Positions 41,187 through 50,135 of a stretch of 53,522 nucleotides of DNA are shown piece after piece. Within the stretch, counting starts at the first letter, position 1. The number at the start of each line of letters is the position of its first letter. Position numbers and translations under genes: made by a program. This DNA comes from Candidatus Merdibacter merdigallinarum (GTDB lineage: Bacteria; Bacillota_I; Bacilli_A; Erysipelotrichales; Erysipelotrichaceae): NCBI GenBank assembly GCA_019118705.1, contig DWYK01000172.1, positions 1 to 53,522 on the forward strand, in the 5' to 3' direction. The notes under the pieces were generated by a model that saw only the letters and a list, made by a program, of their open reading frames with translations, was not told where the DNA came from and did no database searches.

Positions 41187-42203
41187 TCAGAAGTGGTTTT
41201 CCGGATGATCCAGGATGTGCCACAGCGTATCCCGGGTGATGTTGAGCCGTGCATCGGCTTCATCTTTTCGATGGGAGAGCAGATTGCCGTTTCGGTCAAA
41301 GCCCATGATGCATTCATCATCGGAGATGATCCGGTCGATCATCAGCTGATCATAGCGCAGGTCCGCCAGCAGCATGCTGAAACGCTGCCGGGAACGGGCA
41401 TCGTTGATATACCGATAGACCGTTTGCCGGTCTTCCTCGCTGACATCTGCACCGGCTGCCAGCAGGGCGAACATCGGTTCGTTTGCGGCCGTTCTGCGTG
41501 CCCAGCGATCATCGAGCAGGGATGGGACATCTTCACGGTGATAGTGGTAATAGATCGCATAGGGTGCTTTTCGCCGGCGCAGCTGACGGCAGGCTTCAGC
41601 GGTCTGTCCGTCATCGAATACCGCCGTGATGAGGTGATCGATCGATGCCAGCGCATCGTAGAGCGCATCGCTGTAAGCGACATCTCTCAGCAGCAGCACG
41701 AAGGCGCAGCTGCTCTGCTGGCGGATGATCGGCAGCAGCGGCAGCGGATCCTGCTTCTGCACATAAAGCAAATACGTATAGATGCCCAGATCATTTCCCT
41801 GTTCGATGATGTCGGCATACAGATCCGGCTGTTCCTGCAGCAGCTTTGCATCGATCTGCAGGGAGAGGGCCCAGGGGATGTTGAAATGATAGCGCTCCTC
41901 CAGGGAACGGATGATGTTGGCCCCCATGGTACAGCTGTTGTAGCCGACGTTGATACCGAAGGTGCTGAGGTGTGCCGGTGTCGTATTTTTCAGCAGCTGC
42001 TCCAGTAACGTATAATAGGCGCTGTCCTCATCTTCCAGCATGTTCTGGATCGTGCGCAGGAACGGTTTTTGAAAACGTCCTTTCGCAAAGTTGACACCGA
42101 GATCGACCAGATTGCGAAGCCCTCGTCTGGGATCCTCTTCGATATCCATGAATGCCTTATGGACGATGTTTTCGATCGAGATGCGCTTAAAATCTCTCTG
42201 CAT
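41187..42203 (-). CDS. Unknown protein, possible cysteine-less radical-SAM-like fold (338 aa)
   Basis: I do not recognise this family with confidence. The soluble protein starts with a basic helical segment and then has GINVGYNSCTMGANIIRSLEE near residue 85. Repeated strand/helix units suggest a barrel (IPWALSLQID, GIYTYLLYVQ, CAFVLLLRDV, HLITAVFDDG, YAIYYHYHRED). The C-terminal DDECIMGFDRNGNLLSHR and the following LNITRDTLWHIL recall the tail of SPASM radical-SAM enzymes. The cysteine triad needed for a cluster is absent. The start follows AGAGGGGCGAATGCC. It is a single-gene unit with its own terminator. Confidence 0.6.
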   Translation of the reverse strand: MQRDFKRISIENIVHKAFMDIEEDPRRGLRNLVDLGVNFAKGRFQKPFLRTIQNMLEDEDSAYYTLLEQLLKNTTPAHLSTFGINVGYNSCTMGANIIRSLEERYHFNIPWALSLQIDAKLLQEQPDLYADIIEQGNDLGIYTYLLYVQKQDPLPLLPIIRQQSSCAFVLLLRDVAYSDALYDALASIDHLITAVFDDGQTAEACRQLRRRKAPYAIYYHYHREDVPSLLDDRWARRTAANEPMFALLAAGADVSEEDRQTVYRYINDARSRQRFSMLLADLRYDQLMIDRIISDDECIMGFDRNGNLLSHRKDEADARLNITRDTLWHILDHPENHF

Positions 42204-42258
42204 GGCATTCGCCCCTCTTTCTCATCATCAGCATAAGCCAAACAGGCGGAAAAGAAAA

Positions 42259-42281
42259 GGAACACTTTTCCAAAGTGTCCC
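42259..42281. promoter_or_regulatory. Palindrome upstream of the unknown gene
   Basis: GGAACACTTT-TCC-AAAGTGTCCC has one mismatch in ten pairs. A further TGTCC/GGACA half-site pair is adjacent near 42277-42295. It is placed like an operator or leader hairpin for the minus-strand gene. The rest of the 260-nt gap to 42463 holds possible promoters but no clear gene. Confidence 0.4.
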
Positions 42282-42463
42282 AAAAACGGACATTTTGGTC
42301 AAAACGAGAGATTTTTAGACAACCCTCACAGATTGTGCAATGCATTTTTGTCGGGAAACGACTACAATGACAATGTAAAGAAGTTCCGTACTGTTTTTTT
42401 ATAAATGAACATCTTCACGGTGGTTACAATAGAGATGAGAAGGAAAAGAAAGGAGGAATCGGC

Positions 42464-43141
42464 ATGAAGGAACAACGGCTGGGCCGTTCGGTCATCGTGC
42501 TGATCGTTTTTTATCTCATCGCCTGCGGCGTGGGATTCATCATCAATTTTCAAAAAGGAGATCTGCAGGCAGTCGGCATGGGCGTCGTCGCTCTGCTGAC
42601 GCCATGGATCGTCCCGCTTTTATTTCATCTGCTGGGACTGCGGATGACACAGGAAGTCTGGGTGCTGGATCTGGTCTTCGTGTTCTTCGCTTCGCTGATC
42701 GGCAGTTGCTTTGGCGGTTATGGCGTTCCGATGTTTGACAAGGTGCTGCATTTTTGCAGCGGATTGCTGATCACGACGGCAGGGGCGCTCATCTATCAGA
42801 TGCTGGCCGGGATCCAGAGCGGCAGAAGCACGAATGAGCGATGGCTGTTCATCCTCTTTCTGATCTTCATGAATCTGGGCATCGCCGTCCTGTGGGAGTT
42901 TTATGAATACTTTATGCTGGTCGTCTTTCAGAATGACTGCATCCATCACTATGACAGCGGCGTGCATGATTCGATTACCGATATGCTGTGTGCGTTCATC
43001 AGCGGATTATATGTGACCGGTCAGTTTCACCGATGGATGAAGTCGGGAAAGGAAGGCTTTTTCGTACGGCTGTGCAATCGCTTCTGTCAGGCGAACGGCA
43101 TCGGTGAAAACGGAAAGGAAGAGGAGGGATCAAACGTATGA
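42464..43141 (+). CDS. YjdF-like (DUF2238-type) membrane protein A
   Basis: The 225-residue protein has six or so membrane helices. Conserved-looking segments are GGYGVPMFDKVLHFCSGLL (near 80-98), GIAVLWEFYEYFMLVVF (near 138-154) and HDSITDMLCAFISG. These features also occur in the gene at 47506, a paralogue at the other end of the same operon. The family has no proven function. Its stop overlaps the Ca2+-ATPase start as ATGA. The start follows AAAGAAAGGAGGAATCGGC. Confidence 0.7.
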   Translation: MKEQRLGRSVIVLIVFYLIACGVGFIINFQKGDLQAVGMGVVALLTPWIVPLLFHLLGLRMTQEVWVLDLVFVFFASLIGSCFGGYGVPMFDKVLHFCSGLLITTAGALIYQMLAGIQSGRSTNERWLFILFLIFMNLGIAVLWEFYEYFMLVVFQNDCIHHYDSGVHDSITDMLCAFISGLYVTGQFHRWMKSGKEGFFVRLCNRFCQANGIGENGKEEEGSNV

Positions 43142-45762
43142 ACGACGAACAGGACAGCAGGTCGCAAAGAGAAGAACTGATCAAAGGTCTGCATACCGAT
43201 CCATCCCGTGGACTGAGCAGCGAGGAGGCGCTGGAGCGAAAGAAGCGCTATGGTGAGAACCGGCTGGAAGAGAAAAAGCCAAAGACGCTGTTTCAGCGGT
43301 TTCTGGATCAGCTCAAAGATGTGATGATCCTGATCCTGCTGGCGGCCGCGGTCATCTCTTTCATCACTGCGTGGCATTCGCATGACACGGCCGAGTTTTT
43401 TGAACCGGTCCTGATCTTGCTGATCGTCATCCTCAATGCGATCCTGGGCGTCATGCAGGAAAGCAAGGCGGAGAAGGCGATGGAGGCGCTCAAGAGCATG
43501 TCGGCACCGCATGCGCGCGTGATCCGTGACGGCAGGGAACAGATCATCGATGCGAAGGATCTGGTGCCCGGTGACATCATCAAGGTGGAAGCCGGCGATT
43601 ATGTGCCGGCCGATGCACGGCTGTGGAGGAGCAATTCGCTGAAGTGTGAGGAATCAGCGCTGACGGGTGAGTCGCTTCCGACAGAAAAGGACGCACAGGC
43701 GCTGGTGCCGAATGACGCCCCGCTGGGCGATCGGACCAATATGATCTTTTCCGGCTGCAGTGTCACGTATGGTACGGCAGAGGCGATCGTGTGTGCGATC
43801 GGCATGGACAGCGAGATGGGAAAGATCGCCGGGCTGCTCAACGGGGAAGGCGATACCAGTACGCCGCTGCAGATAAAGCTGGCGCAGCTGGGCAAATACC
43901 TGGGCGTGCTGGCGATCGTCGCCTGTGTGATCGTCTTTATCGTCGGTGTGCTCAACGGCATTCCGGTGCTGGATATCTTCATGACGGCGGTATCGCTGGC
44001 GGTATCGGCCATCCCGGAGGGACTGCCGGCGATCGTTACGATCGTATTGTCGATCGGCGTACAGCGCATGGCGAAGAAACATGCGATCATCCGTCGGCTG
44101 CCTGCGGTGGAGACGCTGGGCAGCGCTTCGGTGATCTGTTCGGATAAGACCGGTACGCTGACGCAGAATCGCATGACGCTGGTGGAGGCCTATCTGGATG
44201 AAGGACATCAGCGGGAAACGATCTCGAAGGAGAACTCGCCGGCGCTGCGTCGACTGCTCGCATGGGGAACGCTGTGCAGCGATGGATCGATCACGGTGAG
44301 CGATGAGGGCGTGCAGCACATCGGAGATCCGACCGAAACGTCCATCATCTACGCCGCTTATCAAAATGGCATGGAACAGAAACAGCTGCAGCAGACCTAC
44401 CCACGGCTGGCGGAGATCCCTTTTGATTCGGACCGCAAGCGGATGAGCAGCATCCACCGGATCGACGGTCGTCTGATCGTCATCGTCAAGGGTGCGTTCG
44501 ATCTGATGGTGCCGCGCTGTATCCACGGCGATCTGGCGATGGCAAAGCAGGTCAATGAAGAGATGAGCGCCCGTGCCCTGCGCGTGCTGGCGCTGGCTTA
44601 TAAAGAGCTGGATGCCATTCCGGATCCGCTGACGAGCGAGACGCTGGAATATGATCTGACGCTGGTTGGACTGATGGGCATGATCGACCCGCCGCGTCCG
44701 GAGGCGAAGGAAGCGGTCCGCATCTGTCAGCAGGCAGGCATCCGTCCGGTCATGATCACCGGCGATCATGTCATCACCGCATCGGCCATCGCCAGAGAGC
44801 TGGGTATCCTGCGTGAAGGCGATCGCGCCATCACCGGTGTAAAGCTCGATGCGATGAGCGAGGAAGAACTGGATGCAAGCGTGGAACAGATATCGGTCTA
44901 TGCACGCGTATCTCCGGAAAATAAGATCCGCATCGTCAAGGCGTGGCAGCGTAAGGGTCAGATCGTTGCGATGACCGGAGACGGTGTCAACGACGCACCG
45001 GCGCTGAAAGCGGCGGACATCGGCTGTGCGATGGGAATCACCGGTACCGACGTCGCCAAGGGCGCGGCGGCCATGACGCTGAGCGATGATCATTTTGCGA
45101 CGATCGTCGATGCCGTCCGCGAGGGAAGAGGCATCTATGCCAACATCCGCAAGGTCGTCGGCTTCCTGCTGGGCACCAACATCGGAGAGGTGCTGCTGGT
45201 CTTCGTCGCCATGCTGCTGTGGCATCAGACACCGCTGCTGTCGATGCAGCTGCTGATGATCAATCTGGTGACCGACAGCCTGCCGGCCATCGCACTGGGC
45301 ATGGAGGCGGTCGAATCCGATGTGATGTCGCAGAAGCCAAGATCCAAGAAGGAAAGCCTGTTTGCGCACGGGCTGGGCGTCCGCATCGTGCTGCAAGGCT
45401 GCATGTTTGCCATCCTGTCGCTGATCGCGTTTTGGATCGGCTGTGATCTGGACGGAAATCTTGCCCAGGGACAGACGATGGCGTTCATCGTCCTGTCGGT
45501 CTCACAGATCCTGCAGGCCTATAACATGCGCTCGGATCACTCTCTGTTTACGATCGGTGTCTTCACCAACCGCAAGCTCAACGTCGCTGCGCTGCTCTCT
45601 CTTGCCTTGGTCGCGCTCGTCGTATTGACACCGGTCGGCATCCTGTTTGAGATGGCTTCGCTTCCGCTGCATCTGTATGCGGCCGCGCTGGGACTGGCTT
45701 TGATCCCTACGATGGTCATGGAAGTATCCAAGCGATTTGGACTGATCAAGCATGCGCATTGA
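43138..45762 (+). CDS. P-type Ca2+-transporting ATPase (P2A-like)
   Basis: The 874-residue pump has the phosphorylation motif CSDKTGTLTQNRMT (Asp near 338), GDxxP loop LVPGDIIKVEAGDYVPADAR, actuator TGES (LTGESLP), nucleotide-domain KGAFD, hinge MTGDGVNDAPALKAADIG and ten expected membrane helices. Helix 4 has AVSAIPEGLPAIVTIVLS and helix 6 NLVTDSLPAIALGME, which together fit SERCA/PMCA-type Ca2+ pumps such as Listeria LMCA1. It exports Ca2+ using ATP. It is followed by a Ca2+/cation exchanger gene, reinforcing the ion assignment. The start overlaps the preceding stop codon and has GAAGAGGAGGGATC upstream. Confidence 0.94.
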   Translation: MNDEQDSRSQREELIKGLHTDPSRGLSSEEALERKKRYGENRLEEKKPKTLFQRFLDQLKDVMILILLAAAVISFITAWHSHDTAEFFEPVLILLIVILNAILGVMQESKAEKAMEALKSMSAPHARVIRDGREQIIDAKDLVPGDIIKVEAGDYVPADARLWRSNSLKCEESALTGESLPTEKDAQALVPNDAPLGDRTNMIFSGCSVTYGTAEAIVCAIGMDSEMGKIAGLLNGEGDTSTPLQIKLAQLGKYLGVLAIVACVIVFIVGVLNGIPVLDIFMTAVSLAVSAIPEGLPAIVTIVLSIGVQRMAKKHAIIRRLPAVETLGSASVICSDKTGTLTQNRMTLVEAYLDEGHQRETISKENSPALRRLLAWGTLCSDGSITVSDEGVQHIGDPTETSIIYAAYQNGMEQKQLQQTYPRLAEIPFDSDRKRMSSIHRIDGRLIVIVKGAFDLMVPRCIHGDLAMAKQVNEEMSARALRVLALAYKELDAIPDPLTSETLEYDLTLVGLMGMIDPPRPEAKEAVRICQQAGIRPVMITGDHVITASAIARELGILREGDRAITGVKLDAMSEEELDASVEQISVYARVSPENKIRIVKAWQRKGQIVAMTGDGVNDAPALKAADIGCAMGITGTDVAKGAAAMTLSDDHFATIVDAVREGRGIYANIRKVVGFLLGTNIGEVLLVFVAMLLWHQTPLLSMQLLMINLVTDSLPAIALGMEAVESDVMSQKPRSKKESLFAHGLGVRIVLQGCMFAILSLIAFWIGCDLDGNLAQGQTMAFIVLSVSQILQAYNMRSDHSLFTIGVFTNRKLNVAALLSLALVALVVLTPVGILFEMASLPLHLYAAALGLALIPTMVMEVSKRFGLIKHAH

Positions 45763-45815
45763 CAGTTGTGATAAAATAAAAGTAGCTTTTTTGAGAATAA
45801 ATGGAGGAAGTTACA

Positions 45816-46739
45816 ATGAATGTGCTGATTGCAGCTGCTTTGATCGTCATCGGTTTTGTCTTTCTGGTCAAAGGAGCGGATCTGTTTGTGGACAACGCAT
45901 CGGGCATCGCAAAGAAACTGGGTGTCTCACCGGTGGTGATCGGACTGACGATCGTCGCGTTCGGAACCTCGATGCCGGAGCTGGCCGTCAGCGTGACGGC
46001 GGCGTTGCAAGGGTCCAATGAAATTGCCGTCGGCAATGTCGTCGGCTCCAACATCTTCAATCTGCTGGTGGTCGCCGGTGCGAGTGCCTGTCTGTATCCG
46101 CTGATCTGTGACTGGGTGCTCCTGAAGCGGGACTGGCCGCTGTCTGCGGTAGCGGCGATCTTGCTGGGCATCTTCCTGCTGGGAGATCAGATGATCTCCC
46201 GCCTGGAAGCGCTGGTGCTGCTGGTGATCTTTGCCGTCGTCTTGTTCCTGCAGCTGAAAGGAGCCAAGCAGGAGGAAAACATCCATCCGGAGGAACGTTC
46301 GATGGGCCGGCTGGTGCTGTTTCTTCTGATCGGCATCGCGGCGATCGTGATCGGCGGTCAGGTGACCGTGGAAGGTGCGACCTCGTTGGCGCGGATCCTG
46401 GGACTCAGCGAGACACTGATCGGACTGACGATCGTGGCGGTGGGAACCTCGCTGCCGGAACTCGTCACATCTGTCGTGGCGGCCCGCAAGGGAGAAAATG
46501 ATATTGCCATGGGCAATGTCATCGGTTCCAACTTGTTCAACATCCTGTGCATCCTGGGCGTATCGGCACTGCTGCATCCGATCCATGTGGAGGTGACCGC
46601 CCTGTACGATACGGCATTTCTGGTCGTCGTAACGGTCGTTTACTGGCTGATCTGCCGTCGCCGTTCGCCGGACCGTCTGATCGGAACGGCGATGATCCTG
46701 ACTGATATCGGTTATATGGCTTACATCATCCTGCGCTGA
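45816..46739 (+). CDS. CaCA-family Na+/Ca2+ exchanger-like transporter (YrbG type)
   Basis: The 307-residue protein has ten predicted helices in two inverted halves. Each half carries an alpha repeat: GTSMPELAVSVTAALQGSNEIAVGNVVGSNIFN (near 45-77) and GTSLPELVTSVVAARKGENDIAMGNVIGSNLFN (near 210-243). The acidic residues in both repeats are the cation ligands. It exchanges Ca2+ for Na+ or H+. The start at 45816 (MNVLIAAA) follows ATGGAGGAAGTTACA. Together with the upstream Ca2+-ATPase it gives the operon two calcium exporters of different energy coupling. Confidence 0.94.
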   Translation: MNVLIAAALIVIGFVFLVKGADLFVDNASGIAKKLGVSPVVIGLTIVAFGTSMPELAVSVTAALQGSNEIAVGNVVGSNIFNLLVVAGASACLYPLICDWVLLKRDWPLSAVAAILLGIFLLGDQMISRLEALVLLVIFAVVLFLQLKGAKQEENIHPEERSMGRLVLFLLIGIAAIVIGGQVTVEGATSLARILGLSETLIGLTIVAVGTSLPELVTSVVAARKGENDIAMGNVIGSNLFNILCILGVSALLHPIHVEVTALYDTAFLVVVTVVYWLICRRRSPDRLIGTAMILTDIGYMAYIILR

Positions 46740-46778
46740 TCATCGGTATCCGCAGCGAATTCAAAAGGAGAAATGACA

Positions 46779-47486
46779 ATGTTTTATTACGGTTTCGACG
46801 ATTCATCTCAATATCTGCTGTATCTGCTGGCCGTGCTCATCGTCGTCTATGCGCAAAGCCGCCTCAACGGGACCTATCAGAAGTATCGTTCGATCGCCAG
46901 CAGCAGCATGCTCAGCGGGGAACAGTGCGCGCAGCGCATCCTCTCGCAGAGCCGGCTGTCGCATGTGCGCGTGGAAGTGTCCGCCGGCGGGATCCTGAGC
47001 GATCATTACGATCCGCGTCATAAGGTGGTGCGGCTCTCTTCGGAGATCTATTATGGTTCTTCGATCGCTTCGCTCAGCGTCGCCGCCCATGAGTGCGGGC
47101 ATGTCCTGCAGGATGCGCACGGTTTCGTGTTCCTGCGCATCCGCGATGCGCTGGTGCCGGTGGTCAATCTGGCCAGCCGCATCGGATGGATCCTGCTGGT
47201 CTTCGGACTGTTGCTGTTTTATCGCTCCAGCACGCTGCTGATCATCGGTGCGGCACTGCTGGGCGTTTCGCTGCTGTTTCAGATCGTGACGCTTCCGGTG
47301 GAGCTGGACGCTTCCCGGCGGGCGCTGGTGATCTTACGGGAGAGCGCGATGCTGGAAGAAGCGGAGATCCCGATGGCCAGGGCCATGCTGCGGGCGGCGG
47401 CCTTCACCTATGTCGCGTCGGTCCTCTCAACGCTGACCCAGCTGCTGCGCATCCTGCTGCTCGCCCGGGGAAGAGATCGCCGTTAA
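46779..47486 (+). CDS. YugP-like membrane zinc metallopeptidase
   Basis: The 235-residue protein has an N-terminal membrane helix (YLLYLLAVLIVVYAQS), the zinc motif HECGH in SVAAHECGHVLQDA (near 102-115) and two later membrane segments (RIGWILLVFGLLLF, LIIGAALLGVSLLFQIV). A conserved PVELDASRRAL near 170 also fits the YugP/DUF family of membrane metallopeptidases. Substrates are unknown. The ATG at 46779 is 8 nt from AAAAGGAG; the ATG at 46773 is too close. It lies 39 nt after the exchanger gene and 19 nt before the next gene in the calcium operon. Confidence 0.88.
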   Translation: MFYYGFDDSSQYLLYLLAVLIVVYAQSRLNGTYQKYRSIASSSMLSGEQCAQRILSQSRLSHVRVEVSAGGILSDHYDPRHKVVRLSSEIYYGSSIASLSVAAHECGHVLQDAHGFVFLRIRDALVPVVNLASRIGWILLVFGLLLFYRSSTLLIIGAALLGVSLLFQIVTLPVELDASRRALVILRESAMLEEAEIPMARAMLRAAAFTYVASVLSTLTQLLRILLLARGRDRR

Positions 47487-47505
47487 GGACGTTAAGGAGA
47501 GGAAG

Positions 47506-48354
47506 ATGCGAATGAAAAAAAGATGGCGGGCTTCCATGGAGGCGGTCAAGATGGAGATCCGTGAGCATAAAGGACCATTTGCCGTCTACCTGCTGCTGCG
47601 GACGCTCGTCATCCTGACGATGATCCTGCAGCTGTTCAACCGCAACTACGAAAACGTCTTTCTGTGTCTGCTCACCCTGTTCCTGCTGATCGTTCCCAGC
47701 ATCATTCAGGTGGAGTTCAAGGTCGAACTGCCGACGACGCTGGAGATCATCCTGCTGCTGTTCATCTTTTGTGCGGAGATCCTGGGAGAGACGCAGTACT
47801 TCTATCTGCGCTTTCCGATGTGGGACACGGTACTGCATACGCTCAACGGCTTTATCGCGGCGGCCATCGGTTTCTCGCTCGTCGATCTGATGAACCGCGA
47901 TCCACGCATCCACTTTCAGATGTCTCCATTGTTTGTCGCCATCGTCGCTTTCTGCTTCAGCATGACGATCGGCGTCATCTGGGAATTCTTTGAGTTTTTC
48001 ATGGATCGCTTTGCCGGACTGGACATGCAGAAGGATACGATCATCCATGGCTTTACCTCTGTGGCGCTGGATCCGACCCGGCAAAATATCCCGATCGCGG
48101 TGGAAAACATCCACGATGTCATCATCAACGGACGATCGCTGGGCGTCGGCGGCTATATCGACATCGGTCTCTTCGATACGATGAGTGATCTGCTCGTCAA
48201 CTTTGCCGGAGCGCTGCTGTTTTCGATCTTTGGCTATTTCTATGTGAAAAACCGGGGAAAGGGCTCGTTTGTCAAGCGCTTCATTCCCCGGCGGAAAGAT
48301 AAGAACCGTGATTATAAAGAACTGCTGCTCAGAAAGCAGCAGGAGGAAGGATGA
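47506..48354 (+). CDS. YjdF-like (DUF2238-type) membrane protein B
   Basis: The 282-residue protein has about seven membrane segments. It shares key blocks with the gene at 42464: FPMWDTVLHTLNGFIAAAIG, MTIGVIWEFFEFFMDRF and IGLFDTMSDLLVNFAGALLF. It is longer, with an inserted loop (DPTRQNIPIAVENIHDVIINGRSLGVGG) and a basic C-terminus. Function is unknown. It is the last gene of the calcium-transport operon, so two distant paralogues bracket the operon. The start follows TTAAGGAGAGGAAG; an ATG at 47512 is a possible alternative. Confidence 0.7.
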   Translation: MRMKKRWRASMEAVKMEIREHKGPFAVYLLLRTLVILTMILQLFNRNYENVFLCLLTLFLLIVPSIIQVEFKVELPTTLEIILLLFIFCAEILGETQYFYLRFPMWDTVLHTLNGFIAAAIGFSLVDLMNRDPRIHFQMSPLFVAIVAFCFSMTIGVIWEFFEFFMDRFAGLDMQKDTIIHGFTSVALDPTRQNIPIAVENIHDVIINGRSLGVGGYIDIGLFDTMSDLLVNFAGALLFSIFGYFYVKNRGKGSFVKRFIPRRKDKNRDYKELLLRKQQEEG

Positions 48355-48355
48355 G

Positions 48356-48381
48356 GATCGCCCGCTGCGGCGATCTTTTTT
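48356..48381 (+). terminator. Terminator of calcium-transport operon
   Basis: GATCGCC pairs with GGCGATC, followed by TTTTTTAT. Confidence 0.85.
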
Positions 48382-48721
48382 ATGGGATCGCAAAGGGATC
48401 TTCGTCCAACGCTTCCCCGCTCAGATCGACGATGGCGTCAAAGGGGATGCGGGTCTTGACGATCTGAAGCTGTCGCGCATCTCTGCGGACGGCTGCGACC
48501 ATTCCCTGCAGGCGAAGGCAGTCTCCGTTTTCGATGTAACAGACGGTGACGAGCATGCCCGGCCGCAGCCGCTGCAGCTTCTGGTCGAGCATCTGCAGCT
48601 CCTCTTCAAACAGCTGCGGCCGCTCGACGATGACCCGCTCCTGCTGTTTCAGCTGGCTGCGAAAGCCTTTCAGCGAGTCAAAGGGCTGAAACAGCGCTGC
48701 CCGTTCATAATGTTCGTTCAT
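48380..48721 (-). CDS. YolD-like protein
   Basis: The 113-residue protein matches the YolD family: an N-terminal RAALFQPFDSLKGFRSQLKQQE segment, and a small SH3-like barrel around LRPGMLVTVCYIENGDCLRLQGMVAAVRRDARQLQI with the final RIPFDAIVDLSGE. YolD genes are the usual partner of UvrX-type Y-family polymerases, as here, and may regulate them. The start follows TAAGGAGGGATCTTC, 12 nt after the polymerase stop. Confidence 0.85.
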   Translation of the reverse strand: MNEHYERAALFQPFDSLKGFRSQLKQQERVIVERPQLFEEELQMLDQKLQRLRPGMLVTVCYIENGDCLRLQGMVAAVRRDARQLQIVKTRIPFDAIVDLSGEALDEDPFAIP

Positions 48722-48733
48722 GAAGATCCCTCC

Positions 48734-49996
48734 TTAGGATGCCTTGTGTCCGCCGATCGTCTGATTGCGGTATTTCTGTGTGGATGCCTCTAATGTGTTC
48801 ATGCCCTTCAGGACGGCATTTTTGCCATAACGGGTGCGGATGTGCACCAGCGTCTGCTGCAGCTGCCGTTCCTTTTCGATCGTATCGGCATCCGCAAACA
48901 AAGAGTATTGCATGAAGTGTTCCTTCTGCACGTTTCCCAGGGCGATGGTGATCTGCCGGATCGGCTGGCCGTCAGCGACGATCTGATGATACAGCCGCAG
49001 AAAGGCAGCGGTCAGCGTCCGGCAGGAGCCGGTGTAATTGGAGAGCTTCCGGGATGCGTGGGCATGCTTTCTCGATTCGTCGGAATAGCCGACGGTCAGG
49101 GAGATGTGATCGGTGACCAGCCCTTTTTCACAGAGCGAAAGCACATTGACATCGACCATCTCCTTGAGGATGAGCTCGGCTTCGCTCTTGTCATAATCCC
49201 GAAAGAGGATCTGCGAGTTGGAGATGGAATTCGCCTTGGGCACATAATGTTTGATTTCCTGGATCGTGGTCGGTTCTACGCCCCACGCATGATCGATCAG
49301 AGAACGGGCACGGACGCCGAACATCCGGTAGAGGGGTTCCTGAGGATAATGTGCGAGCGTGTACAGGTCATCGATGCCCAGGCGGTGCAGCCGCTCGCTG
49401 ATGCCGGGCCCGATCATCCAGAAATCCTGCAGCGGTCGATGATGCCAAAGCGTCTGGCGAAAGAGCGCTTCGCTGAGGGCGCCGATGTTGGAGGCGGAAT
49501 GCTTTGCCGTGATATCCAGTGCGACCTTGGCCAGAAACAGGTTGGTGCCGATCCCGGCGGTCGCCGTGATGTGCGTCTGTTCAAAGATCGCGTCCATGAT
49601 CCGCTGTGCCAGCTCCCTCGCCCGCAGGAGATAGAGCTTTTGATAGGGCGTGATGTCGAGGAAGGCTTCGTCGATGGAGTAGACATGGATGTCCTCGGCA
49701 GCGACAAACTGCAGCAGGATGCCATAGATGCGGACCGCGTAATCCATGTACAGCTGCATGCGGGGCGGCGCCGTGATATATTCGATGCCTTCGGGGATCT
49801 CAAAGATGCGCCCGCGGCTCTTTACGCCATGGCGTTTGATGGCCGGTGTGGCCGCCAGCGTGATGGCGCCTCTGCCGCGGTCAGGATCTGCGACGACCAG
49901 GTTGACCGCAAAGGGGTCCAGGCCGCGTTCGACACATTCCACCGAGGCGAAGAACGATTTGAGATCGATGCACAGATAGATGCGCTGCCGGGCCAT
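48734..49996 (-). CDS. Y-family DNA polymerase (UvrX/UmuC-like)
   Basis: The 420-residue translesion polymerase has the catalytic motifs YLCIDLKSFFASVECVERGLDP (first Asp near 8), VYSIDEAFLDITPY (Asp-Glu near 106) and TATAGIGTNLFLAKVALDITAK. The helix-hairpin-helix IGPGISERLHRLGIDDLYTLA comes next. The little-finger region is followed by a QYSLFAD-type element, similar to a beta-clamp-binding motif. It copies damaged DNA with low fidelity. The start at 49996 (MARQRIYL) follows GAAAGGAGGGATGTGC. With yolD it forms an operon divergent from an S24-type repressor, an SOS-like module. Confidence 0.93.
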   Translation of the reverse strand: MARQRIYLCIDLKSFFASVECVERGLDPFAVNLVVADPDRGRGAITLAATPAIKRHGVKSRGRIFEIPEGIEYITAPPRMQLYMDYAVRIYGILLQFVAAEDIHVYSIDEAFLDITPYQKLYLLRARELAQRIMDAIFEQTHITATAGIGTNLFLAKVALDITAKHSASNIGALSEALFRQTLWHHRPLQDFWMIGPGISERLHRLGIDDLYTLAHYPQEPLYRMFGVRARSLIDHAWGVEPTTIQEIKHYVPKANSISNSQILFRDYDKSEAELILKEMVDVNVLSLCEKGLVTDHISLTVGYSDESRKHAHASRKLSNYTGSCRTLTAAFLRLYHQIVADGQPIRQITIALGNVQKEHFMQYSLFADADTIEKERQLQQTLVHIRTRYGKNAVLKGMNTLEASTQKYRNQTIGGHKAS

Positions 49997-50018
49997 GCAC
50001 ATCCCTCCTTTCATGGAT

Positions 50019-50069
50019 ATTGTATCGCCAAACTGTCCGATAATCAATAAAATTTTAGGACAAACAGTT
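50019..50069. promoter_or_regulatory. Shared operator region between polymerase and S24 repressor genes
   Basis: The polymerase promoter on the minus strand is TTGATT (50042-50047), 17 nt, TACAAT (50019-50024). AACTGTCC (50031-50038) and GGACAaACAGTT (50058-50069) form an interrupted inverted repeat flanking the -35, a likely binding pair for the divergent repressor. Confidence 0.6.
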
Positions 50070-50135
50070 AGAAAATAATGGATGTTTGTTGCGAAAATGC
50101 CGATGTTGCGCTACAATGGCGATGAGGATACAAGG

